Notes under the pieces: model-generated | Database searches by the model: none | Seen by the model: the letters and a program-made list of their open reading frames with translations, nothing else | Told to the model about the DNA's origin: nothing | Made by a program: the position numbers and the translations under genes | Shown here: in pieces, positions 1 through 6,862 of the stretch | Numbering within the stretch: the first letter of the stretch is position 1 | Layout: each line of letters begins with the position of its first letter | Origin: Pseudarthrobacter oxydans | GTDB lineage: Bacteria > Actinomycetota > Actinomycetes > Actinomycetales > Micrococcaceae | DNA: 64,000 nucleotides | NCBI RefSeq assembly: GCF_013314975.1 | Contig: NZ_JABTYH010000009.1 | Location: 1 to 64,000 of the forward strand | Direction of reading: 5' to 3'

Positions 1-337
1 ACCTACCACTCCACCGCCCCGCCACCACCCGGAACACCGGCGATGAGCCATGGGGTGGCCGGGATGCACCCTTCGGGCCCACCAGCCGGTACTGCAAGTA
101 CCTCGGCCACGGGCACAGCACGCGACATGGCTCCGCGGACCGCGCCTGGCCCGGGCCGCGGCGACCCCGGATCCACCATGCGGGAAAGGGCAGTGTGTCC
201 CAGCCCGAAGAAGCACGGTGTCCAGGTCCTCGGCCGCGTTGTTCCGTACCGATCCCTGGTTGTACAGCGCGGGCCGAGGCCGTACCGGCTGCACCGCCGT
301 AGTCCTGACGCTGCAGCTTTAGACCCACAGCCTTAAA
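1..337. other. No supportable gene in left-edge segment
   Basis: Open frames exist on both strands but none has a recognisable domain, a convincing ribosome binding site or a plausible composition. A short minus-strand frame stops at bases 3-5. The stretch ends at the large hairpin that terminates the neighbouring binding-protein gene. It may hold a decayed gene remnant, but nothing can be named. Confidence 0.4.
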
Positions 338-384
338 CAGCTCCGTCCCGGAAGGAACCCGAGGTTCCTGCCGGGACGGAGCTG
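338..384 (-). terminator. Long hairpin terminator after binding-protein gene
   Basis: Outer arms 338-351 and 371-384 are perfectly complementary over 14 bp. Inside them, 353-359 and 363-369 pair over another 7 bp around a 3-nt loop, so the fold is almost one continuous 22-bp stem. It lies 75 bp beyond the stop of the minus-strand gene ending at 460. On that strand the stem is followed by TTTAAGG, a weak T-tract. Confidence 0.75.
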
Positions 385-459
385 CCACCCGCCGTCGGAC
401 GCTGGGAGTGGAGGAGGCTTCCATCCAAACTGTCCGGAGCCGTGTTGGCGGTGTGAGGA

Positions 460-1818
460 CTAACTGCTGATTGCCGACTTCATCTCGTCGTGGGCCTTCT
501 TGCCTGCTTCATCGGTGGAAAGCCGTTCGAAGAGAACCTCGGAGGTGTACCGCTTGATGATTTCCTGGATTGCGCCGGCGCCCTTCGGCGGCGGAGCGGG
601 TGCCTCGCCGAGTTCATCCTTGATCTGATCGATGAATTTGACCACCTTGACATCGGCCGGGGTCAGCTTGGACTCGATGGCTGCACGGACCTCTGAGTTC
701 GGGTAGACACCGCGGTCTGCAAGGAGGGCCTCGCCGGCCTTGACGTTGTTGGCCAGGAAGTCGATGAACTTGGCGGTCTCCTCGGGGTGCTTGGTGCGTG
801 AGGAGGCTGACCAGAACTGCGAAGCCTTGTACCAAAGCTCTGCATCAGCGGAAGACCCGGTCTTCGTGGGGAACCGCAGGATCTTCAGGTCACTGCCGGA
901 AGCCTTCTCCAAAGCCGGGGCCTGGTTGGACCACCAGAAAGCCATGGCATTCTTGCCGGTGGCGAGTCCGCTCTGGTCCAGCGGGGCAGCCTCGGCTTCA
1001 ACCACCTCGGAGGCCGTGGGAACTGCCTTGTTCTCGCTGAGCTGCTTCAAGAACGCCCACCATTCGGAAATGTCACTGGGCTCGAAGCCCAGCTTGCCGT
1101 CGGAGGTGTACAGCGACTTGCCGTTCTGGCGGAGCCAGACACCCAGGGATGCCTCGTCCGTACCGTACGCGGCGGCACCATAAGTGCCCTTCGGGGACTT
1201 GGCCGTCACTTCGGAGGCGGTTTTCTCGAAGTCCTCCCAGGTCCACGTGGAGTCGTCCGGCATCGCCACACCTGCGGCCTCAAACACCGCGGGGTTAGCC
1301 AGGATAGTGGCCGCGTTGATGCCGGCCGCGATGCCGGTCAGGCCGTCCTCGCTCTTGCCCGCGTTCAGTGCGGCCTCGTCAAGCTTGGAGGTGTCGATCT
1401 TGTACTTGGACAGGTCAAGCAGGGCACCGCGGCTGGAGTATTCGGTAATGTACTTCTCGTCCATCTGTATGATGTCCGGGGCGTCGTTGGCGGCAACCTG
1501 GGTTGCCAGCTTGTCCCAGTAGCCGCTCCAGTCGCCAAACTCCGGCTTGATCTTGATGTTCGGGTTCTCAGCCTCGAACTGCTTGATGGCTTCCTGGGTC
1601 AGCTGGGCGCGCTTGTCGCCACCCCACCAGGAGAACCGCAGCTCAACGGGTCCATCGGCATTCTGTGGGGATGATCCTCCGCCGCAGGCACTGAGGGCCA
1701 TAACGACGGCGGCAGCCGCCGCGACGATGCCCGTCTTGCGGATGCGGCGTGCTGCGCCGGGGGAACGCGACTCTGCCGGTTGCCGGGCAGCAGACGCAGG
1801 GCGGGAAAAAAGCTGCAC
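460..1818 (-). CDS. Sugar ABC transporter substrate-binding lipoprotein (SBP 1)
   Basis: Extracellular solute-binding protein of the carbohydrate (family 1) ABC class, 452 aa. A long basic N-terminus and hydrophobic stretch lead to the lipobox LSAC with Cys45, so it should be lipid-anchored outside the membrane. The mature part opens with the family-typical FSWWGGDKRAQ segment. It lies downstream of and co-directional with the two permeases (4008 to 2133), but a 314-bp gap with a terminator-like hairpin and candidate operators separates them, so it probably has its own promoter. It is clearly paralogous to the divergent binding protein at 4347: both share the WWG, YWDK and EY.SRG.LLDL segments. 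The ligand is not readable from sequence; context suggests a uronate or related sugar acid. Confidence 0.9.
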   Translation of the reverse strand: MQLFSRPASAARQPAESRSPGAARRIRKTGIVAAAAAVVMALSACGGGSSPQNADGPVELRFSWWGGDKRAQLTQEAIKQFEAENPNIKIKPEFGDWSGYWDKLATQVAANDAPDIIQMDEKYITEYSSRGALLDLSKYKIDTSKLDEAALNAGKSEDGLTGIAAGINAATILANPAVFEAAGVAMPDDSTWTWEDFEKTASEVTAKSPKGTYGAAAYGTDEASLGVWLRQNGKSLYTSDGKLGFEPSDISEWWAFLKQLSENKAVPTASEVVEAEAAPLDQSGLATGKNAMAFWWSNQAPALEKASGSDLKILRFPTKTGSSADAELWYKASQFWSASSRTKHPEETAKFIDFLANNVKAGEALLADRGVYPNSEVRAAIESKLTPADVKVVKFIDQIKDELGEAPAPPPKGAGAIQEIIKRYTSEVLFERLSTDEAGKKAHDEMKSAISS

Positions 1819-1884
1819 TGGTAACTCCGATCTTCTTTGATCTAGGTGCTGTGGACTAACGCACTGGGGAACAGGGATGAAACG

Positions 1885-1898
1885 CGTAAGCGCTTTCT
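1885..1898. promoter_or_regulatory. Candidate LacI-type operator upstream of SBP 1
   Basis: CGTAAGCGCTTTCT carries the half-site GCGCTTTCT, resembling the operator at 4284-4297 (AGAAAACGCTTTCT), but the left half is degenerate. It lies 67 bp upstream of the SBP 1 start. It is a weaker candidate member of the same LacI regulon. Confidence 0.45.
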
Positions 1899-1922
1899 AG
1901 ATGTAATAGTACAAGTAGGTGA

Positions 1923-1935
1923 CTTGTATTACAAG
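1923..1935. promoter_or_regulatory. Perfect 13-bp palindrome of FadR/GntR type
   Basis: CTTGTATTACAAG is a perfect palindrome around a central T. Its core TTGTATTACAA fits the published FadR-subfamily consensus t.GTa.tAC.a. A related half (GTACAAG) sits just left of it. It lies about 105 bp upstream of the SBP 1 start on the minus strand. It differs from the LldR-like sites at 18919, so another GntR regulator would be implied. Confidence 0.5.
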
Positions 1936-2050
1936 ATGTTTGGCCAACAGTTCCGGACGTCCACTTTCTGCGGGAGACGTTACAGCCCGGCGCGGTCCTG
2001 GACGGCACGTTCCGGCGCGGCACAGTTTCCAACACCATGCTTCCGGACAG

Positions 2051-2083
2051 CCGAACGGCCCGCCACAAGGACGGGCCGTTCGG
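2051..2083 (-). terminator. Hairpin after the permease pair
   Basis: Arms 2051-2062 and 2072-2083 (CCGAACGGCCCG / CGGGCCGTTCGG) are perfectly complementary over 12 bp with a 9-nt loop. It lies 50 bp past the stop of the second permease gene on the minus strand. No clear T-run follows, so it may act as an attenuator or an RNA-stabilising end. Confidence 0.65.
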
Positions 2084-2132
2084 TTGGTGCGCAGGCCTGC
2101 TGGCCGGCAGCGCATGAGTCCAGGAGCTGGAT

Positions 2133-3074
2133 CTATTTGATGCCGGTGGTTGCGATTCCCTTGATGAGGAAGCGCTGGCCGAAGAGGAACACCAGGAAGA
2201 CCGGCAGGAGCGAGACGATGGACATCGCAAACAGGGATCCCCAGCTCGTGGCTGACTGCGAGTCGACGAAAGCCCTCAGCGCCACCGGAACGGTGAACAT
2301 GTCCGGGTCCGTCAGGTAGATCAGGGCGCCGAAGAAGTCGTTCCAGGTCCAGATGAACGTGAAGATGGTGGTGGTGGCCAGGGCCGGCACCATCAGCGGC
2401 AGGATGACCCGCAGGAAGATGCGAGGGTGGCCCGCGCCGTCGATCCTCGCAGCCTCATCAAGTTCCCGCGGAATGCCGCGGATGAACTGCACCATCAGGA
2501 AGACGAAGAACGCTTCGGTGGCCAGCAGCTTCGGCACGATCAGTGGCCAGAAGGTGTTAACCCAGCCGATCTGCGAGAACAGGATGTACTGCGGAACAAT
2601 CACCACGTGGAACGGCAGCATGATGGTGAGCAGCATGATGCCGAACAGCAGCTTCTTGGCAGTGAACTGCAGCCGGGCGAAGGCGTAGGCCGCCATGGAG
2701 CATGAGATCAGGTTGCCCAGGATGGAGCCGATGACCACAATCGCCGAGTTGATCATGTAGTGGCCGAAGGGGTGGGTCAGGGCAGACCAGCCGGAGGTGT
2801 AGTTGCTCATCTCCAGGCTGTTGAGCCAGAGCCCCGGTTCGCGGAAGATCAGCTCGTTGGGGCGTAGCGATGAAACAACCATCCAGAGCAGCGGGTAGAT
2901 CATCAGGCCGCCGGCAAGGATCAGGATGCCGTGCTTCATCAGGGATTTTCCGCGCTGGGCCCGGCTGAAGGCCAGCGTTCCGCGGGACTCGCGGGGCTTG
3001 CGGTGGTTCGTAGGCTTGCCGGCGCCTCCGGACTTCTTGTCCGGGGTGGGCAGCGTCTCCAGCTTAGTCGTCAT
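2133..3074 (-). CDS. Carbohydrate ABC transporter permease (MalG type)
   Basis: Inner-membrane permease subunit of a sugar importer, about 313 aa from the chosen ATG at 3074. It has several hydrophobic segments and the EAA loop, ELDEAARIDGAGHPRIFLRVILP, which couples to the ATPase. The ATG at 3074 was chosen over an upstream in-frame start because it overlaps the preceding permease stop by 11 bp, a normal coupling arrangement; the earlier start would run much deeper into that gene. No ATPase gene is present in the window, so the importer probably uses a shared MsiK-like ATPase encoded elsewhere (inference). Confidence 0.9.
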   Translation of the reverse strand: MTTKLETLPTPDKKSGGAGKPTNHRKPRESRGTLAFSRAQRGKSLMKHGILILAGGLMIYPLLWMVVSSLRPNELIFREPGLWLNSLEMSNYTSGWSALTHPFGHYMINSAIVVIGSILGNLISCSMAAYAFARLQFTAKKLLFGIMLLTIMLPFHVVIVPQYILFSQIGWVNTFWPLIVPKLLATEAFFVFLMVQFIRGIPRELDEAARIDGAGHPRIFLRVILPLMVPALATTTIFTFIWTWNDFFGALIYLTDPDMFTVPVALRAFVDSQSATSWGSLFAMSIVSLLPVFLVFLFGQRFLIKGIATTGIK

Positions 3075-4008
3075 AGAAAACCCAATACTTAGAAGCGATG
3101 AAGTTAATGGCGGTGAATACACCGATGATCACCAGCAGGACCCACGCCATGGCTGACGCGTAGCCCATGTCGAACTGGCCGAAGCCCTTTTGGTAGAGGT
3201 ACAGCGTGAAGAACATCGTGGAGTCCGAGGGGCCGCCGTTGCCGCCCGAGACGATGAACGCCTGGGTGAACGACTGGAAGGATCCGATGATCTGCAGGAC
3301 CAGGTTGAAGAAGATGATCGGGCTCAGCATCGGCAGCGTGATCCGCCAGAACTGCTGGAGGGTGGTGGCGCCGTCAACCCTTGCCGCCTCGTAATACATG
3401 TGCGGGATCTGTCGGAGGCCGGCCAGGAAGATGATCATGGGGGCGCCGAAGGTCCAGACGTGGAGCAGGATGATGGAGCCGAGCGCCGTGCTGGGGTCTG
3501 AGATCCACCCCGGACCCTGGATGCCGAACATTGCCAGGACCTGGTTCACCAGGCCCGTGGTGCCGAAGATCTGCTTCCAGAGAATAGCGACTGCCACCGA
3601 ACCGCCCAGGAGGGACGGCAGATAGAACACTGAGCGGTAGAACGGCAGGCCGCGCAGGCCTTTGTCCAGGACCAGGGCGATCAGGAGCGCCACGGCGAGC
3701 TGGAGCGGCACACCAACAAATACGTAGGTGAAGGTCACGCCGAGGGAGTTATGCAGGCGTGCGTCACTGAGCATCCGGGTGTAGTTGTCCAGTCCGACCC
3801 ATTCCGGCGGCTGGAGCAGGTTGTAGTCCGTGAAGGACAGATACAGGGACATGACCATGGGGCCGATGGTGATGGCCACGAGGCCCACCAGCCACGGCAG
3901 CAGGAAGATATACGCTGCCTTGTTGTCCCGGCCGTTGGCCTTCTTCTCCGCGGCGGTGGCTTTGCCCTTGCGCCGGGTGATGGAGCTGAGTTCGCTGATG
4001 GCGCTCAC
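3064..4008 (-). CDS. Carbohydrate ABC transporter permease (MalF/UgpA type)
   Basis: First permease of the pair, 314 aa with about six membrane segments. The EAA loop is YYEAARVDGATTLQQFWRITLP. The start is a GTG at 4008. It overlaps by 4 bp (GTGA) the stop of a 29-codon upstream reading frame that carries a far better Shine-Dalgarno sequence than the permease itself, so its translation may be coupled to that frame. The second permease follows with an 11-bp overlap. Two binding proteins, one downstream and one divergent, could feed this pair. Confidence 0.9.
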   Translation of the reverse strand: MSAISELSSITRRKGKATAAEKKANGRDNKAAYIFLLPWLVGLVAITIGPMVMSLYLSFTDYNLLQPPEWVGLDNYTRMLSDARLHNSLGVTFTYVFVGVPLQLAVALLIALVLDKGLRGLPFYRSVFYLPSLLGGSVAVAILWKQIFGTTGLVNQVLAMFGIQGPGWISDPSTALGSIILLHVWTFGAPMIIFLAGLRQIPHMYYEAARVDGATTLQQFWRITLPMLSPIIFFNLVLQIIGSFQSFTQAFIVSGGNGGPSDSTMFFTLYLYQKGFGQFDMGYASAMAWVLLVIIGVFTAINFIASKYWVFYDD

Positions 4009-4094
4009 TGTTGCCGTCCCGTTCGTGTCATCAGGCCCGCTGCTGCCGGCATTCCAGCCGGGCGCAGCGCCCTGGGTATGTGCTTAGCGGCCAT
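4005..4094 (-). CDS. 29-aa putative leader ORF coupled to permease gene
   Basis: A 29-codon frame begins at the ATG at 4094, five bases after a perfect AAAGGAG ribosome binding site at 4100-4106. It ends with a TGA that overlaps the permease GTG start (GTGA, 4005-4008). The peptide, MAAKHIPRALRPAGMPAAAG then LMTRTGRQQ, is basic and matches no family I know. Its role may be only to deliver ribosomes to the permease start (translational coupling). It could instead be part of a misassigned permease leader, but it is in a different frame. There is no evidence that it is a functional protein. Confidence 0.5.
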   Translation of the reverse strand: MAAKHIPRALRPAGMPAAAGLMTRTGRQQ

Positions 4095-4251
4095 GTGGTC
4101 TCCTTTGGTCATCGTGGCCTCCACGTTCCTGGTATCGCCTGGGCGATAGGTGCGCTCCCGCGGCCGGTGGTTGGCCGCCGTAGATTCGGCGGTTCCCACC
4201 ACCGCGGAGGTGCGGATTGAAAAGCGGCTCCGTACCAAAGTAAACGGTTTC

Positions 4252-4279
4252 TTGACTCCTGTATAGCCCTTTGTTAGTT
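4252..4279 (+). promoter_or_regulatory. Candidate promoter for SBP 2 operon
   Basis: TTGACT at 4252-4257 and TTAGTT at 4274-4279 are separated by 16 bp, a plausible sigma-70-type promoter. The TTGACT element abuts a degenerate LacI-like site (GTAAACGGTTTCTT, 4240-4253), and the clear operator at 4284-4297 lies just downstream over the predicted start of transcription, an arrangement suited to repression. Confidence 0.5.
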
Positions 4280-4283
4280 TTTG

Positions 4284-4297
4284 AGAAAACGCTTTCT
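4284..4297. promoter_or_regulatory. LacI-family operator in front of SBP 2 operon
   Basis: AGAAAACGCTTTCT has the central CG and mirrored AGAAA/TTTCT arms typical of LacI-family operators. Read on the other strand it is AGAAAGCGTTTTCT, identical to the two sites at 16873-16886 and 16949-16962 next to the LacI gene. This ties the operon starting at 4347 to the same regulator. Confidence 0.8.
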
Positions 4298-4346
4298 GTT
4301 ATACAGGTCACTACGAATGAAACCACAACACCTAAGGGGCAGGACA

Positions 4347-5642
4347 ATGCGGTTACGTCTCCGGAAATCAGTCATGGGGGTTGCAGGCGCAACAGCTGCC
4401 CTCGCCATGGTACTTACGGGTTGCGGCAGCAACGCAGAGGCCGGGAAAGTCGGGACGGTCGAGGATCCCGTCACCATCCGTTTCGCCTGGTGGGGGAACG
4501 ATTCCCGTGCCAAGACCACCCTGGAGGTCATCAAGGACTTCGAGGCCGCGAACCCCACCATCAAGGTGCAGGGCGAGAACACCGAGTTCAGCTCCTACTG
4601 GGACAAGATGGCCACCCAGATCGCCGGCGGCACCACCCCGGACGTCTTCGCCATGAGCGGCGCCTACCCCAGCGAATACGCCAGCCGGGGCGTGCTGCTG
4701 GACCTGGACGACGTCAAAGACCAGATCGACACCTCCAAGTTCGCCGAAGGCACGGTGGACCTGGGCAAGATCGACGGCAAGCAGTACACCATCACCGCAG
4801 GCGTGAACTCCATGTCCATGGTGATCGACCCCAAGGTCTTCGAGGCAGCAGGCGTTGAGCTGCCCGACGACGAAACCTGGACCTGGGACGATTACGCGCA
4901 GATCGCCGCTGACATCACCAAGAACTCCCGGGCGGGAACCTTCGGCACCACCCCCATGTCCAACGACTCCTTCCTGGCGGTATGGGCACGCCAGAGCGGC
5001 GAGGAGCTCTACACCGATGACGGCAAGAAGCTGGGCATCAGCGAGGACACTGCCACCGAGTGGTTCGAGCTCAACAAGAAGCTCATGGACACCGGCGGCG
5101 CCCCGTCCGCCTCACAGACCGTGGAGGACGGCTCTGCCCAGCCCGAAATGACGCTCATGGGCCAGGGCAAGCAGGGCATGAAGATCTCCTGGAGCAACCA
5201 GATGAACTCCTACTCCGGCTCACCGCTGGTCATGATGAAGATGCCGGGCGAAAGCAAGACACCCGGCGCGTGGCTGCGCTCCTCCATGGAGTACGCCATC
5301 TCCTCCAAGTCCGCGCACCCCAAGGAAGCCGCCCTCTTCATCAATTACCTGGTGAACAACGTGGACGCTGCCACCAAGATCAAGAGTGACCGGGGCATGC
5401 CGGCCAACACCGAGCTCAAGGCGGCCATCACTCCCCTCCTGAAGGAATCCCAGCAGAAGGAAGCGGAGTACCTGGACCGCATCGCGGAGATGGACATCGA
5501 ACCGCCGCTGCCGTTCCCCGCAGGTTCCTCGGCCACCATGGAAGTCCTGAACAGGTTCAATACGGATGTCCTGTTCGGCAAGATCTCACCACGGGATGCG
5601 GCCAAGGGCTTCATCCAGGAAGTCAACTCGAACTTGGGCTGA
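4347..5642 (+). CDS. Sugar ABC transporter substrate-binding lipoprotein (SBP 2)
   Basis: Family 1 extracellular solute-binding protein, 431 aa from the ATG at 4347. That start is preceded by an AAGGGGCAGGA ribosome binding region and gives a compact signal peptide with lipobox LTGC (Cys26). Earlier in-frame TTG and ATG codons fall in or next to the operator and are unlikely. The mature protein begins with the FAWWGNDSRA segment and is a paralog of SBP 1. It leads a plus-strand set followed 50 bp later by the hydrolase gene. No permease accompanies it on this strand, so it probably delivers ligand to the permeases encoded divergently. Confidence 0.9.
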   Translation: MRLRLRKSVMGVAGATAALAMVLTGCGSNAEAGKVGTVEDPVTIRFAWWGNDSRAKTTLEVIKDFEAANPTIKVQGENTEFSSYWDKMATQIAGGTTPDVFAMSGAYPSEYASRGVLLDLDDVKDQIDTSKFAEGTVDLGKIDGKQYTITAGVNSMSMVIDPKVFEAAGVELPDDETWTWDDYAQIAADITKNSRAGTFGTTPMSNDSFLAVWARQSGEELYTDDGKKLGISEDTATEWFELNKKLMDTGGAPSASQTVEDGSAQPEMTLMGQGKQGMKISWSNQMNSYSGSPLVMMKMPGESKTPGAWLRSSMEYAISSKSAHPKEAALFINYLVNNVDAATKIKSDRGMPANTELKAAITPLLKESQQKEAEYLDRIAEMDIEPPLPFPAGSSATMEVLNRFNTDVLFGKISPRDAAKGFIQEVNSNLG

Positions 5643-5692
5643 CCGCCGGCTGTCCAGCCATCACAACAACATCCCGAACAGGAGGCAGGCCA

Positions 5693-6862
5693 GTGACTGA
5701 AAGCACAGGGCCCGTCAGGCCCAGCGCCATCGCCGGCTACGAGGACTGGCCTGCCTACGTCCGGCACTACCCCCGCCACCAGGCAGCAACGCCGGCTGCG
5801 CAGGAACTCGCAGACGCCCTCGGCGTCCCTGAAGTTCCAGCCCAGCCTGACGTGTCAGTTCATTGGGAGGAAACGCACGACGGCGTCACCACCTCCCAGC
5901 TCAGCTGGCAGTTGGGCTTCGGTCCCAGGACTACCGGCTGGCTGATCCGGTCGGCCGGCAGTTCCGGGCCGCTGCCCGGCGTCCTCGCGCTGCACTGCCA
6001 TGGGGGCAACAAATTCGGCGGGGCGGACCGGCTGGTGGAGCTCCCGGAGCAGCACCCGTCGGCGGAGGCCGCCCAGGCCGGCCACTACGACGGCCGCGCC
6101 CTTGCCACGGACCTGGCACGTAGCGGTTTCGCAGTCCTCGCCCACGACGCCTTCGCCTGGGGCAGCCGCCGCTTCGACCTTTCCGTCCCGCCCTGGCGGA
6201 CGGCCTCGGCACTGGACGCGAGGCAGGCACAGTGGCGGGAGGACGGCGTCGTGCCTTCCGATGCCGACGTGTACAACGCGGCCGCAGGGTTCCACGAAGA
6301 GACCGTGGCCAAGACCGCCGGCCTGCTGGGCACCAGCCTGGCAGGCATGGTGGCCCACGACGACCTTGCTGCCCTGGAGATCCTCGCGGGGCTGCCGGAT
6401 GTCGACCAGGACCGGCTGGGCTGCATCGGGTTCTCCGGCGGCGGCGGCCGTTCCCTGGCCCTCGCTGCGCTGAGTCCCCGCATCAAGAGCTACGTCATGA
6501 CCTGCATGATGACCACGTTCCAGTCACTTCTGCCCTCCTACCTGGACGCCCACTCGTGGCTGCTGCAGACCCCCGGCCTCTGGAAGCTGGGCGACTGGCC
6601 GGAGCTGACGGCAAGGTCGGAGTCCGAAAGACTGCTGGTGCAGTATGCCCTGGCGGACCAGCTCTTCCCCGAAGCCGGGATGCGCGACGCCCACCGGGTG
6701 CTGGAGTCGCTCCACAGCCCCGGCACCTATACCGGGAGCTTCTGGCCGGGCGGGCACGTATTTACCGCCAGCATGCAACAGGAAGCGCTCGGTTTCCTGT
6801 CCAACTCGCTCTGCGCCCATGACCCCCAAACCCTTCCCCTCAGCTACCAAGGACCCGCCTGA
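5693..6862 (+). CDS. Alpha/beta-hydrolase family protein (esterase-like)
   Basis: Cytoplasmic alpha/beta hydrolase, 389 aa, with no signal peptide. The start is a GTG nine bases after GGAGGC. A likely oxyanion region is HCHGGNKFGG (about 102-111). The nucleophile elbow GFSGGG places Ser248, and candidate triad partners are Asp322 (ALADQLF) and His355 (GGHVF). It resembles acetyl-xylan-esterase/Abhydrolase_7-type proteins. The operon context (sugar-acid uptake) suggests removal of an ester, for example a methyl or acyl group, from the imported sugar; that is inference. Its TGA overlaps the next ATG by one base, so the two are probably translated together. Confidence 0.75.
   Translation: MTESTGPVRPSAIAGYEDWPAYVRHYPRHQAATPAAQELADALGVPEVPAQPDVSVHWEETHDGVTTSQLSWQLGFGPRTTGWLIRSAGSSGPLPGVLALHCHGGNKFGGADRLVELPEQHPSAEAAQAGHYDGRALATDLARSGFAVLAHDAFAWGSRRFDLSVPPWRTASALDARQAQWREDGVVPSDADVYNAAAGFHEETVAKTAGLLGTSLAGMVAHDDLAALEILAGLPDVDQDRLGCIGFSGGGGRSLALAALSPRIKSYVMTCMMTTFQSLLPSYLDAHSWLLQTPGLWKLGDWPELTARSESERLLVQYALADQLFPEAGMRDAHRVLESLHSPGTYTGSFWPGGHVFTASMQQEALGFLSNSLCAHDPQTLPLSYQGPA

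Noticed and set aside
4281..4346. TTG or ATG starts giving SBP 2 a longer N-terminus
   Set aside because: They lie in the operator/promoter region and would spoil the signal peptide; the ATG at 4347 has the better ribosome site.
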